Shown here piece after piece: positions 17,201 through 26,333 of a stretch of DNA of 64,000 nt; position 1 is the stretch's first letter, and each line of letters starts with the position of its first letter. Source of the DNA: Corynebacterium sp. CNJ-954 (GTDB lineage Bacteria; Actinomycetota; Actinomycetes; Mycobacteriales; Mycobacteriaceae). The translations under genes were made by a program, and so were the position numbers. Under the pieces are notes generated by a model, which saw only the letters and a list, made by a program, of their open reading frames with translations, was not told the origin of the DNA and did not search any database. The stretch spans positions 30,052 to 94,051 of the forward strand of contig NZ_MKKI01000005.1 of assembly GCF_001942345.1 (NCBI RefSeq). Reading direction: 5' to 3'.

Positions 17201-17784
17201 TCGGCGACCCGGTCGATACCGACCAGGTGGTTGTCCATCTCATCGGCGAGATCGAGCATGTCATCGATGATCGACGGCAACGACCGCGCGGTGGTGAAGC
17301 CGGTCGGCCAGTCACTGACGACGTCGCGGGCGATCATCCACCGTTCCGTGTCCGAGATGATGCGCCCGGCGGGCTCCATCGGCAGCAGGAGACCGTATTC
17401 GCGCACGACCGATCCGGCGTAGGCGTCGTAGGTGGACACGGTGGGGACGATGTTGTGCAGTGCCTCGTGGCGGGGGTCGTCCACGGGGAGGGTGTCCAGA
17501 AACCCTGAGTCGGCGAGTGTCTGCAGCCGCCGGCGGATCCGTTGGCCCAGTTCCCGCGCCGCCTTCCTCGTGAACGTCAGTCCAAGCACCTGTTCCGGGG
17601 CGACGATGCCGTTGGCGACGAGCCAGACGACGCGTGCCGCCATCGTCTCGGTCTTTCCTGCCCCGGCCCCGGCGACGACGAGAGTCGGGCCCGGCTGCGC
17701 TCCGATGACGGCGGCCTGCTGCGGTGTCGGGCCGAACTGCTGGCCCAGCATCGTCGACAGTTCATTCGGGCTGATCGTGCCCAT
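14212..17784 (-). CDS. adnB: AdnB subunit of the AdnAB helicase-nuclease
   Basis: A 1190-residue UvrD-like motor fused to a C-terminal PD-(D/E)XK nuclease. Walker A is VVAGAGAGKTETMA, motif II VVMLDEYQDTGHAQRVLL, motif III VGDPMQSIYGFRGA, motif VI RLFYVAVTRSEQTLLV. The RecB-like nuclease near residues 1030-1150 has GTAFHNWVEKHYG, then GRIDAVFRDGDGWFVVDWKTG with the catalytic Asp and Lys. With AdnA it resects double-strand breaks in mycobacteria. Its ATG directly abuts the adnA stop (TAGATG), so the subunits are co-translated. It is encoded by the large frame between adnA and the K+ channel gene. Confidence 0.95.
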   Translation of the reverse strand: MGTISPNELSTMLGQQFGPTPQQAAVIGAQPGPTLVVAGAGAGKTETMAARVVWLVANGIVAPEQVLGLTFTRKAARELGQRIRRRLQTLADSGFLDTLPVDDPRHEALHNIVPTVSTYDAYAGSVVREYGLLLPMEPAGRIISDTERWMIARDVVSDWPTGFTTARSLPSIIDDMLDLADEMDNHLVGIDRVAEECRVTAAEIDGLPDRDGKALKGVDATLDSINGALTYRRELLELVAAYRDTLSERNLMTFGQQMSKAAQLVRSHDRVGEAQRRRFRVVMLDEYQDTGHAQRVLLQNLFGNGADPALTVTAVGDPMQSIYGFRGATAANLAHFRTDFPTVAGPAPILELTTSWRNPARVLDLANTVSRWSMNTDTPMVSPLSARPGAGTGEVKLGWFDTREEELDWLADDLAARYREHREQKENGGAPFSAAVLLRKNADAQPIHDLLRARGVPVDMTAGPGLLDVPEVTDVFATLRVLVDPGDDIALLRLVTGVRWNIGAADLLALARRVDQLSRRDARPADGDMAGASGGLSDAGGLTALVTGQPGDSPALATVRRRLAEIDRDSNRVSVGLAEALADLRGMEDFGMSAEGARRLGELGRELRFLRRHSLAKPLTDLVADIENMTGIRTEVLTRYHRSSDRSIGTSHLDRFAEVVRSFSELSASSPAALVDYLRSASAREKGLDPGEVEVRTDCVQLLTVHKAKGLEWEIVVVPHATRKTYADAVKRPGVTSWTTNARILPSGLRGDAATGPDDATGAPVLDLSDVEDRKGVVEAQDRFKVELGVHGAQEDDRLFYVAVTRSEQTLLVSGAAFNNADRKPVDPSVALTLLRDRARAGHPESVVTWSDLGMEYSKTELRRLEKGPHHREDQVMVPDNPAARNDLIAGVHREAPAAPTAVWPRPVLTDPDVGGAAAVADGIRRVRTAREGITTAESDRRPPDVGTLAEQWAQETSVLIDEYRASAVPEVVVPLGARLTATEAVSLSRDRAEFARRRRRPVPMEPRPYTKRGTAFHNWVEKHYGVASLLDEDDLPGAADATLTDPALDHLKQRFLDSDWAQRTPETVEGAYSVTLAGHVFEGRIDAVFRDGDGWFVVDWKTGRRPSGAELASAELQLAVYRLAWAKVQSVRLGHPVSPTSVRAAFHYVLSNETYEPGTLPTSEQLAALIGQDHGDGAAGSRDRDGQQW

Positions 17785-20700
17785 CTAGATCACCTGCTCC
17801 CCTGCCCGGCAGGCCGGGCACAGACATGCGTAGTCGGAGGACTCGCAGTTCTCCGCGGTCGCGCGGAACACCGGGCCCGCCACTCTGGTGGCGGCGTCGA
17901 CGGCCAGCGCCCGGAACTCCTCCAGCTCCGCGGTGCTCATGGCCGCCTGTTGCAGCACCGTGACGGTGGCGGTGTCGCGACGCGGGTACACCAGCATCGC
18001 CCCGTCGGGCGTCATGCCTGGTTCACCGTCGATGAGCAGCTGGTAGGCGGCCAACTGCCGGCTCTCCGCAGCCTCCTTCTTCGTCTTGGCGGTGCGCCCG
18101 GTCTTGAAGTCGACGACAGTGGACCGGCCTGCCGCGTCGGTCTCGACACGGTCCGTCCGCCCGGCGAGGACGATCGGCAGTCCACCCTCGGTCGTCCCGA
18201 TCGTCCGCTCCAGCGTGCGCTCCACCTCCACCGTCCTGCCGAGCCCCTCCCGTTCCAGGATCCACGCGTAGAGACGGTCCACTGCGGTGAGACAGCTCTC
18301 CGTGAGAGGGACGGCTGTCCATTCCGGGCCGTCCACGAGATGGGGGACGGCGTCGGCGACGATGGCGCGGGCGTCGTCGTAGCCGAGCCCGGTGGCGAAT
18401 CCCTCGGCGACGGCATGGATGAGCACACCGACCTTCATCTGTTCGGTTGCCGCCCCTCCGGTGAGTCCACGGAGGAAAGCGACCGTGTCGCAGCCGTCGT
18501 CGAGGGTCTCGAGGGTGGTGGGGCTGATCCGGACGGCAGGGGCGGCCTCCCCACGGGGTGGCGCGACGGCAGGGGCGGTGGTCGACGGTGGTGCGGTCCC
18601 CCACCACTGGTCGGGGTCGGCACCGTAGACCCCGGCCTCCGCCAGGCGGGCAAGGTTGTACGCGGCCGCGTCACGTTCGTGACCGGCCCGATTCCCGTCA
18701 CAGACGACGTCACGGAGTTCGGCGATCAACGGTTCCAACGCGAGCACCCTCGGCAGCGCCGAGGCCGATGCCTCAGGACCAGCCGTCCCCCCTGCGGTTT
18801 CCGTCGTATGCTCCGGACTCCCCTCCGACTCGGTTCCTGCTGCGACGGCCTCCTCGATCTCCTCGAGGAAACGTGAGGGGACGCTGGTGTCGTCTCCGGC
18901 GGCGTCAACGGCGGTCACGAGGGTACGCAACCGCGCTCGCGAGACCGCCAGGAGGAACAGGCGACGTTCCTCGGACAATGCAGCGGCCGCACGGGACACC
19001 GGAATGTCCGGCGAGATGCCGCGGTCGATGAGGTCGACGAGTTCCTGCTGTCCGAACAGTCCCCCCACGGTCGGTCCGGCCGGCCAGCTGTCCTCCTGGA
19101 CCCCGGCAACGACCACCACCGCCCACTGCCGTCCCGCTGCCGCGTGTGCGGGAAGGATCTCGACAGCGTCGGGACGGACACCGCGACGGTCTCGTCCTCC
19201 GGTGGGCAGTTCCTGGGACCGGACATCCTCCAGGAAGGTCTCGAGGGTGACCGTGGGAGTGCGTTCCACGACATCACCGGCCAGGTCGAACAAGCTCATG
19301 ACTGCGTCGAGGTCCCGGTCGGCCTGTGATCCGAGCGTACCGCCGCGCAACGCCTGGACCTGGAGGGAGCTGGAGAGGTCTGCGGCCTGCCAGACCGCCC
19401 ACAGCACCGCCTCGACCGGCGATGTCGCCGTCCGCTGCCCCAACGCCGTCCGCCCCGCCTCGATGACCTGGGCAACGCGCTCGATGACCTGGTGTTCGCG
19501 AGGACCGAAGCGGCTCGTCCAGAGTTCTCTTTCCTCGGGCTCCGCCTGTCCGGTGACGATCGCGGTGACGGCGTCCATTGCACGCATCCCGGTGCCGGTC
19601 AGCAGCGGGGCGACCGCCCGCTCGACCCGACGCAGCATCACCGGGTCGGCCCCACCGATGGGGCTCTCGATGAGCTGCTGCATCTCAACGCCACTCAGGG
19701 GACGCACGAGCGCGTCGAGCGCGAGCAGAATCACCCTGACCAACGGCTGGTCCGCCAGGACAACGCTGGTGGGGTCGACTTTGACAGGCACCCCGTGGGA
19801 GAGCAACGCGCGCCGAAGGACCGGGATGTCCGCGGTCGAACGCACGACGACGGCGATGTCGTCCCACGGCACCCCGTCGACGACATGGGCCCGCCTGATC
19901 TCATCGGTGACGACGAGGGTGTCCGCCGTCCGGGACGGCGAACGCCGCACCGCGAGCCCGGCAGGCACCTCGTCGGTCTTTCCTTCGCGCAGCGTCACCC
20001 GTGTGGGTTGGGCGGGCAGACGGTTCTCCAGGAGGTTCACGGCCACCACGAGTTCCCCGGGCAGACGGTGTGAGCGGGAGAGGACGACGCGGCGGTCCTC
20101 GTCAGCGGCGATACCGGTGAGGAAGGATTCGTCCGCACCACGGAAATGGAAGACGCACTGGTCCGGATCTCCGGCGACGAGGCTGCGGACGCCGGGGACC
20201 ATGAACCGGGAGATGAACTGGCCCGATGCCGGGTCGAGGTTGTGCGCGTCGTCGACCAGCACGAGACGTACCTTGTCCCGGTGCCGCTCCAGCGCCTCCG
20301 GATGGTCGTCGAGGACGGCAAGTGTGGTGTGCAGCAGTTCGGACGCGTTGAGGTTGTTGGTGGCCGACAGTGCCTGGATCTGCCCGTACTCACGGAGGAA
20401 GTCCCCGGCGGCCGACCACATCGGCTCGTCGTACCGGGCACCGAGACCGGACAGGGCCGTCGCGTCGATCCCGCGTTCGGCCGCGCGCAGCAGGAGATCA
20501 CGGAGCTGGCGTGCGAATCCCACCAGTGGCAGTGCCGGACGGATGTCCTCGGGCCATTGCCCGGTGCCGTCCTCGGCGTGACCGCGGAGCAGGGTCCGGA
20601 TCTGCAGGTCATGTTCCGCACCCGTCATCAGGCGGGGCTGCGGTGTCCGGCCCGCCTGATCCTCCTGCGCCACGGCACGCAGGAAGGCGAACGCCCATGA

Positions 20701-21144
20701 GTGCACGGAGCGCACCATTGTCCCTGTCGTGGCGTAGTCCTCCCGGGACCGCACCGCCTCGGTGATCTGGTCGCGCAGCGCCCCGGCGGCCTCCTTCGAC
20801 GGCGCCACGACCATCACCTCGTCGGCGGTTCCCCCGCTGTCGAGGAAATCCACGACAGTGTCGACGAGCAGTGAGGTCTTGCCCGTGCCGGGCCCACCCA
20901 GCACCGAGTACGGCAGGCGGGTGTCCAGCCTCTCGTCGCCGGACACGAGTGCTGACGCCAGGCCGTCCCACCGGCGGGTCGCACGTGGCTCTCCACCGCT
21001 GTCCGCCTGAGCCGTGGCAGTCCCGGTGTCAGTCCCGGTGTCCAGGCGCACGTCCACGGTTCCCGCTGAACCGATGCGGCGCCGGAGCTCCGCGTCCTCC
21101 CTGGCGACCTGGCGGGTACGTCCCGTGGCTGTACCGTCGTCCAC
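17785..21144 (-). CDS. adnA: AdnA subunit of the AdnAB helicase-nuclease
   Basis: A 1119-residue partner of AdnB. The motor carries Walker A (VLGGPGTGKTSLLVDTV), a motif II-like VRLVLVDDAHNLDPASGQF (DDAH instead of DExx), and VAGDPDQCVFHFRGADES. The C-terminal nuclease has GRTDRVETDAAGRSTVVDFKTG. Cysteines in GCDTVAFL and in the final NCESSDYACLCPAC segment are placed like the iron-sulphur ligands of AddB-type nucleases, so a 4Fe-4S cluster is likely by inference. It starts at GTG 21144, three bases after the TIGR02569 gene. A long Thr/Gly/Ala-rich N-terminus precedes the motor. Confidence 0.93.
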   Translation of the reverse strand: MDDGTATGRTRQVAREDAELRRRIGSAGTVDVRLDTGTDTGTATAQADSGGEPRATRRWDGLASALVSGDERLDTRLPYSVLGGPGTGKTSLLVDTVVDFLDSGGTADEVMVVAPSKEAAGALRDQITEAVRSREDYATTGTMVRSVHSWAFAFLRAVAQEDQAGRTPQPRLMTGAEHDLQIRTLLRGHAEDGTGQWPEDIRPALPLVGFARQLRDLLLRAAERGIDATALSGLGARYDEPMWSAAGDFLREYGQIQALSATNNLNASELLHTTLAVLDDHPEALERHRDKVRLVLVDDAHNLDPASGQFISRFMVPGVRSLVAGDPDQCVFHFRGADESFLTGIAADEDRRVVLSRSHRLPGELVVAVNLLENRLPAQPTRVTLREGKTDEVPAGLAVRRSPSRTADTLVVTDEIRRAHVVDGVPWDDIAVVVRSTADIPVLRRALLSHGVPVKVDPTSVVLADQPLVRVILLALDALVRPLSGVEMQQLIESPIGGADPVMLRRVERAVAPLLTGTGMRAMDAVTAIVTGQAEPEERELWTSRFGPREHQVIERVAQVIEAGRTALGQRTATSPVEAVLWAVWQAADLSSSLQVQALRGGTLGSQADRDLDAVMSLFDLAGDVVERTPTVTLETFLEDVRSQELPTGGRDRRGVRPDAVEILPAHAAAGRQWAVVVVAGVQEDSWPAGPTVGGLFGQQELVDLIDRGISPDIPVSRAAAALSEERRLFLLAVSRARLRTLVTAVDAAGDDTSVPSRFLEEIEEAVAAGTESEGSPEHTTETAGGTAGPEASASALPRVLALEPLIAELRDVVCDGNRAGHERDAAAYNLARLAEAGVYGADPDQWWGTAPPSTTAPAVAPPRGEAAPAVRISPTTLETLDDGCDTVAFLRGLTGGAATEQMKVGVLIHAVAEGFATGLGYDDARAIVADAVPHLVDGPEWTAVPLTESCLTAVDRLYAWILEREGLGRTVEVERTLERTIGTTEGGLPIVLAGRTDRVETDAAGRSTVVDFKTGRTAKTKKEAAESRQLAAYQLLIDGEPGMTPDGAMLVYPRRDTATVTVLQQAAMSTAELEEFRALAVDAATRVAGPVFRATAENCESSDYACLCPACRAGEQVI

Positions 21145-21147
21145 GAC

Positions 21148-22170
21148 TCAGTTCCCCCGGGGGTCCTGCTCCAGCGGGGCATCACCGCCGGTTCCGTCCG
21201 TGGAGTCCACCATGACGTCGTCCGGCGGCGTCGCCCGACGCACCCCGCCGACCCTGGCCGCGACCACGTCACTGACCCGTGACAGCCCGGGCCAGGACTG
21301 CGCCAGGGTCCCCGGTACGGCGGCATGGGCGAACAGGCGGAACATCACCGCACGCAGCAGGAGCTGGTCGAAGTCCTGCAGATGGGACCACCGGTCGAGC
21401 AGCCCGTCCTCGGCGTTCGCCCAGGCGATCGCATCGACGACGAGAAGCGCGACCGACCACCCCGTGGGACGCCATGCGGGCACGAAGTCCACGATCGCCG
21501 GATCCGCGTAGCCGTCGTAGACGGTGCACCCCAGCGCATCACCGTGGACCAGCTGGTCCGGGGCGGTGACTTCCTCACGGAGAAGCATCAGACCGGTAGC
21601 TTTCTCCATGGCCGCGGCGACGTCGTCCCTCGGGACGACCGTCAGGTCCATGACCGGCATGAGCAGGTCGGTCGGGTCATCAGCCCATGCGGCCGACTCC
21701 GCCACAGCGAAGAGTTCCGTCTCGCTCAGGTCCCGCCCCGGGGTGCCGGAGCCGGACAACCGCGACGCCATATCCAGGAATGCCGGACGCCCCTCACCCT
21801 CCATCGCCTGGTGAAGCGCCTCGTTGAACCGCAGGGCACTGGCCGCTGTCTCGTCGAACCGGGGTGCACGGTGACCGGAGAGGAATCCGCGGGCGGTCCA
21901 CCCCCCGACGGCGTACCGGCCGTCGGTCGACCGCAACGGCCGGGCGACGGAAACACCGGCGGGACGGACCCGGTCCATCATCTGGGCGGTCCAGGTCGCC
22001 CGGGCACGGTCCTCGGACGGCACCAGCACAGCACGGTCACAACGCCACCCGTCGCCCCATGCACCACCGAGTTCCACCGGCGTGGCCTGGGACACCTGGA
22101 AACCTGCCCTGATCGCCGCCGGCGGTGCGGCGGCAGGAACAGGTGCATTCGACGTGGAGTTCTCGATCAT
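21148..22170 (-). CDS. TIGR02569 family protein (kinase-like fold, unknown function)
   Basis: About 340 residues of the actinobacterial TIGR02569 family. The stretch DQLVHGDALGCTVYDGYADPAIVDF resembles the catalytic loop and Asp-containing metal loop of aminoglycoside phosphotransferase-like kinases (HGD, then a downstream VDF/D), while the N-terminal ATP-binding lobe is poorly recognisable. ATG 22170 is chosen because the upstream alternative (22215) lacks a ribosome site, though 22170's own site is weak. It is the first gene of the adnAB-channel-uvrD2 operon and almost touches adnA, suggesting co-expression with the repair nuclease. Substrate unknown. Confidence 0.75.
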   Translation of the reverse strand: MIENSTSNAPVPAAAPPAAIRAGFQVSQATPVELGGAWGDGWRCDRAVLVPSEDRARATWTAQMMDRVRPAGVSVARPLRSTDGRYAVGGWTARGFLSGHRAPRFDETAASALRFNEALHQAMEGEGRPAFLDMASRLSGSGTPGRDLSETELFAVAESAAWADDPTDLLMPVMDLTVVPRDDVAAAMEKATGLMLLREEVTAPDQLVHGDALGCTVYDGYADPAIVDFVPAWRPTGWSVALLVVDAIAWANAEDGLLDRWSHLQDFDQLLLRAVMFRLFAHAAVPGTLAQSWPGLSRVSDVVAARVGGVRRATPPDDVMVDSTDGTGGDAPLEQDPRGN

Positions 22171-22242
22171 GGCTACACACTCTAACCCCCGATCCGGACA
22201 GTTCCCTGTGTCCATTCGAACACGCAGGTCACCCGGGGACCC

Positions 22243-23373
22243 TCAGTCCCGGACGTCCACCGGGTCCCCCTCGCTGCGCCCGTGCGGGTACGGCCAGGAG
22301 TTCGGGCGGCACGTCACGTCACGTCCTGCATCACCGTACTCCGCACCGGCCTCGAGGTCCTCGAGCTCGCCGTTGTTGAGACTCAGGGTCTGCTGCATCA
22401 TCACGGGTGCGAGAACACCGTCCTCCGGGCACACCTGGTGCCGGGCGAACCCCAGTCCATGGCCGACCTCATGGTTCAGGAGGTACTGCCGGTAGGAACC
22501 CAGATCCCCCTCGAATGTCGTCGCCCCGCGGACCCACCGGGCGGCGTTGACGACGACCCGTCCGGCGTCCGCGGCTCCCCGACGCTCGCCCTCGACGTCC
22601 GGCCCCCTGACGAAACAGCTGGTTTCCAGTTCAATCTGGGCACCGCACACCTCCCGCGTCGTCTCGGGGCTGGTCAGACGGATCCTCAGATCCGGCGCGC
22701 GACGGTCCGTGACGCTGACATGCCGGAAGGCGAACGTGCCGTCCGAGATCCATGACCGGGGATCCGACAGGGTCGCGTCCACTGCTGCGGCAAAGGCGTC
22801 CCCACCACCGAATGAGGAGGTCTCGAGACCGTTCTCGACCTCCACGACGAAGCTGTAGGTGTCCGCGTCGTCCCGGTCCGGGTCGCCGGCGGTCATCCCC
22901 GCGGATCCGACGCCGCGGTAGTCACCGTCGCCCCGCGCCGTCACGGTTCCGCCGGACGGCAGTTCGCCCACACCACCCGCCTCCGGTGCGCCCCCGGGCA
23001 CAGGACCGTCCTGTGTTTCCCCGATGGCGTCCTCCGACGCGGCCGCGTCCGACACCTCCGGGGCCCCCGAATCTCCTGCACCGTCGTCGTTGCCGTTACC
23101 CCCGGCAACAACGAGTTCCGCGACGACGGCGACCGTGAGGAGGAACACCAGGGCTCCACCTGCACTGAGCCACCGGCGACGGCGCAACTGGCGCTGCCGG
23201 AACTCCTCCGCCCTGCGGTTCTGCTCGGTGTGGTCAGGGCCGTCAGGGCCGTCACGGCCGTCAGGATCTCCTGCTCCGGTCGACCTGGGCATACTGAAGC
23301 GCTCCCGACGAATCTGCCCGTCCCCTCCCCGCGGTCGAGGGGTGGAGTCGTGGGGGGATCCGTCGGAAGGCAT
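22243..23373 (-). CDS. DUF3152 membrane-anchored metzincin-like protein
   Basis: A 376-residue protein: a basic cytoplasmic N-terminus, one membrane anchor at about residues 68-90 (LSAGGALVFLLTVAVVAELVV), a Gly/Glu/Ala/Asp-rich linker, then the DUF3152 domain. The motif LLNHEVGHGLGFARHQVC is a metzincin-type HExxHxxGxxH zinc site, and the following PVMMQQT could be the Met-turn. Three other cysteines (CGAQ, SCFV, TCRP) may form disulphides outside the cell. The family is actinobacterial, and a peptidase role is inferred from the motif. It is separated by 41 bases from the DUF3107 gene on the same strand. Confidence 0.85.
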   Translation of the reverse strand: MPSDGSPHDSTPRPRGGDGQIRRERFSMPRSTGAGDPDGRDGPDGPDHTEQNRRAEEFRQRQLRRRRWLSAGGALVFLLTVAVVAELVVAGGNGNDDGAGDSGAPEVSDAAASEDAIGETQDGPVPGGAPEAGGVGELPSGGTVTARGDGDYRGVGSAGMTAGDPDRDDADTYSFVVEVENGLETSSFGGGDAFAAAVDATLSDPRSWISDGTFAFRHVSVTDRRAPDLRIRLTSPETTREVCGAQIELETSCFVRGPDVEGERRGAADAGRVVVNAARWVRGATTFEGDLGSYRQYLLNHEVGHGLGFARHQVCPEDGVLAPVMMQQTLSLNNGELEDLEAGAEYGDAGRDVTCRPNSWPYPHGRSEGDPVDVRD

Positions 23374-23414
23374 GCGGTCTACTCGGCTATGTCAGATGAG
23401 TCAGACGAGCCGGC

Positions 23415-23648
23415 TCAGATGAACCCGACGGGACGCTGTGCCGAGGAACCGACCTCCACGTAGGCCACCTGGTCACGCACGATGACGAAGACCGATCCCT
23501 TGTTGTCCTTGAGGGTCAGGGTGCTTGCCGAGCCTGCCTCCTCGGAGGCGAGGAACTTCTCCACCTCGGCCACGACTGCGTCCTGCTCATCTGCACTGGT
23601 GATGACGAGATCGCGGGGGTTGTCGACGAATCCGACCTTGATGTCCAT
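23415..23648 (-). CDS. DUF3107 family small protein
   Basis: A 77-residue soluble protein beginning MDIKVGFVDNPRDLVI, with the DUF3107 features: an acidic helix (QDAVVAEVEKFLAS), then LTLKDNKGSVFVIVRDQVAYVEVGS and a C-terminal VGFI. The family is small, conserved in actinobacteria next to the RhlE-type helicase gene, and of unknown function. It is divergent from rhlE with only 83 bases between start codons, so the two probably share a promoter region. Confidence 0.85.
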   Translation of the reverse strand: MDIKVGFVDNPRDLVITSADEQDAVVAEVEKFLASEEAGSASTLTLKDNKGSVFVIVRDQVAYVEVGSSAQRPVGFI

Positions 23649-23731
23649 AGGGTGCCTTCAGGCCTTTCTTTCTCTCTCGCATTGCGATGACTGTAACGTG
23701 GACCATCATAGCGACGAACGAAGAGAAGACG

Positions 23732-25032
23732 ATGGAGGGGATGACGCCCGTGGTGAGACCAACATTCCGGGATCTCGGTGTGGCCGCCGAGATCGTCGAT
23801 GCGCTTGAGGAAGACGGGATCGCGGAGGCATTCGCAATCCAGGAGCGCACTCTGCCGCTCGCCCTGGTCGGTAAGGACCTCATCGGGCAGGCGCGCACCG
23901 GGATGGGCAAGACCCTCGGGTTCGGCATTCCCCTGCTCGACAGGCTCTTCGACGACGCCGGGGTCACCGAGCTCGACGGCACCGTCCGCGGCCTGGTGGT
24001 GGTCCCCACCAGGGAGCTGGGCATCCAGGTGGCGGGAGACCTCGCCGCGGCGTCCGGAACATCGCCGCCGCCGGACGCCCCTTCACGGTGACGACCATCT
24101 ACGGCGGTGTCCCCTTCGAAAAGCAGATCGCAGCACTGGACGGCGGGACCGATCTCGTCGTCGGCACGCCCGGCCGGTTGCTCGACCTGTCACGGCAGGG
24201 GCACCTCGATCTCTCCCACGTCGAGGTTCTCGTCCTGGACGAAGCTGACGAGATGCTTGACCAGGGTTTCCTCGACGACGTGAAGAAGATCCTCGCGCAG
24301 ACTGCCGAGGGTCGGCAGACGATGCTCTTCTCCGCCACGATGCCGGGACCGATCGTGGCCCTCACCCGGGAGTTCATGAACCGTCCGGTACTGATCCGCG
24401 CGGACCTCGACGATGCCCGCGCCACTCATGTCACCACCCGGCAGACAGTGTTCCAATCCCACAAGCTCGACCGGATGAGCGTGCTCGCCCGAATCCTGCA
24501 GACACCCGGTCGCGGGCGCACCATCGTGTTCGCGAAGACGAAACGCCAGGCTGCGATCATCGCCGGGGACCTGGCCGAACTCGGTTTCGACGTCGGCGCC
24601 GTCCACGGCGACATGCGGCAGAAGGACCGTGAGAATTCGTTGAACGCGTTCCGGGAAGGACGGGTGAGCGTGATGGTGGCCACCGACGTCGCCGCCCGCG
24701 GCATCGACGTCGACGACGTCACCCACGTCATCAACTACCAGGTGCCCGAGGACGACAAGACCTACGTGCACCGCATCGGCCGCACGGGACGCGCAGGACG
24801 CTCCGGTGTGGCAGTCACCCTGGTGGGCTGGGACGAAGTGACCCGGTGGAGGGCCATCGACGAAACCCTCGACCTCGGCAGGAATGACCCGCCCCAGTGG
24901 TTCTCAGGCTCCCCGGAGTTCCTCGCCGAATTCGACCTTCCCGAGGACGTCCGGGACCGTGTGGGGCCACCCCGTAAGGTGCAGGGATCAGCATCGGCGA
25001 CGGCACCGGCGAAGAGGAAACCACGGCCGTGA
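23732..25032 (+). CDS. rhlE: DEAD-box RNA helicase RhlE, broken by a one-base frameshift
   Basis: All DEAD-box motifs are present across two frames. Q motif FAIQERTLPLAL, motif I ARTGMGKT and Ia VPTRELGIQV lie in the first frame (to about 24054). Motif Ib VGTPGRLLDL, II VLDEADEM, III SATMP, IV IVFAKTKRQA, V TDVAARGIDV and VI HRIGRTGRAG lie in the second. At 24050-24060 the bases read GCGTCCGGAAC; one more C (TCCCGG) restores LAAASRNIAAAGRPF and gives one protein of about 434 residues. ATG 23732 follows GAGAAG. It corresponds to Rv3211 and overlaps the next gene by four bases. It is probably intact in the organism and miscalled here. Confidence 0.88.
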
Positions 25033-26333
25033 GCCGATTCCGTCTCCAACGGGGCGGCAGGGTTCCCAGCGAACAACGGTCGCGCACCGATCTGGTCGTC
25101 ACCGCGCTGATCACCGCTGCCGTGCTGGTCCTGGTCCTGGGGACCTGGTTCTTCTCCGATTCCCGGGGGACGTCCCACACCGAGGCAGGACCAGGTGAGG
25201 CCGCCGCACCGCCGTCGGCTCCTGATGCACCACCGGAGAGTCTCGGTGAGCTCTGGCGCGCGCATTCACTCCCGTCCGACTCCGGTGAACCTGTCCTGGT
25301 GGACGGGACCGCCGTCATCCGCGACGGCGACCGGGTGAGCGGTGTCTCCGTGGACGACGGCACTGAAGCATGGAGTTACAGCCGCGACCGCGAGTTGTGC
25401 GGCGTCTCCGGCAACTGGGGGCGCGTCGTGGCCGTCTACCGGGGGCCGAAGGGATGCTCGGACGTCACGTCGCTCGCAGCCTCCACCGGCCGCTACCAGG
25501 ACACCCGCTCTGCACTCGGCAGTTCGGACACTCGGTTCTTCCGTTCTCTCGACCACATCGGTGCGATCAGTGACGACCGGGTGGAACTGTGGCGTTCCGA
25601 CCTCGTCCGAACGGTGGAGACCGGACATGTCGAAGCTCCCGTGAAGGCGGGCGTGCAGCCACTGGACGGATGCCGGTTCACGTCCGCACAGACCCGCAAG
25701 GACCTGCTCGCCGTCCTGGCCGACTGTGACCGCGAAGACGGCAAGGGCACCGTCAGCCTGCAGGTCGCCGACCCCGAAGAATCGGGTGAACCCGAGACGA
25801 CCCACGAGTTCACCGTCCCGCCGGACGCCGAACTGGTCGGGATCGCCCAGGAAGCTGCCGTGATCTACGTCCACGGCAACGGTCGACGCGCCGCAGACTC
25901 CGACGACTACGCAGGCAGCCGATTCCAGGTCCTGCACTCCGACGGATCATTCGAGCAGCACCCCGCTGACCCGTCGCCCACACTGGCTCACCTCGCCGAG
26001 GGCAAAGCTGACGACCCGTTCACCGCCGCAACCGGTGACCTTCCGCACCACATGACCTGGTTCAACGGCGAGCGGCTCATCGGTTTCGGGCCGACCAACC
26101 TGGAACCCCGTTTCTCAGTTCCCGCCCTCGGCACCGGTGCTGCGATGGCCGGGTCACTTCTGGTGCCGGTACCTGACGGTGTCGCCGTCGTCGACTGGGA
26201 CACCGGCTCCGTGGAACGCACGGTCCCCGTCGACCGCGGGGACTACAACGGCCCGGTCAGCCTCCGGGTGCAGGGCGACGTGATCGTGGAACAACGCGGT
26301 GACGAGATGGTTGCGTTGCGTCAGCGGCCGTAA
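25029..26333 (+). CDS. Rv3212-like membrane-anchored protein, possibly beta-propeller
   Basis: A 434-residue protein with a short basic N-terminus, one membrane helix at about residues 24-43 (LVVTALITAAVLVLVLGTWFF), a Pro/Ala-rich linker, and an extracytoplasmic domain. That domain contains repeated short beta-strand segments such as GTAVIRDGDRVSGVSVDDGTEAW and GVAVVDWDTGSVERTVPV, which resemble blades of PQQ/WD-type propellers. Three cysteines (ELCGV, GCSDV, GCRF) may be disulphide-bonded. GTG 25029 overlaps the rhlE stop (GTGA), the same pairing as Rv3211-Rv3212. Function unknown; a ligand-binding or surface role is inference. Confidence 0.7.
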   Translation: MSRFRLQRGGRVPSEQRSRTDLVVTALITAAVLVLVLGTWFFSDSRGTSHTEAGPGEAAAPPSAPDAPPESLGELWRAHSLPSDSGEPVLVDGTAVIRDGDRVSGVSVDDGTEAWSYSRDRELCGVSGNWGRVVAVYRGPKGCSDVTSLAASTGRYQDTRSALGSSDTRFFRSLDHIGAISDDRVELWRSDLVRTVETGHVEAPVKAGVQPLDGCRFTSAQTRKDLLAVLADCDREDGKGTVSLQVADPEESGEPETTHEFTVPPDAELVGIAQEAAVIYVHGNGRRAADSDDYAGSRFQVLHSDGSFEQHPADPSPTLAHLAEGKADDPFTAATGDLPHHMTWFNGERLIGFGPTNLEPRFSVPALGTGAAMAGSLLVPVPDGVAVVDWDTGSVERTVPVDRGDYNGPVSLRVQGDVIVEQRGDEMVALRQRP

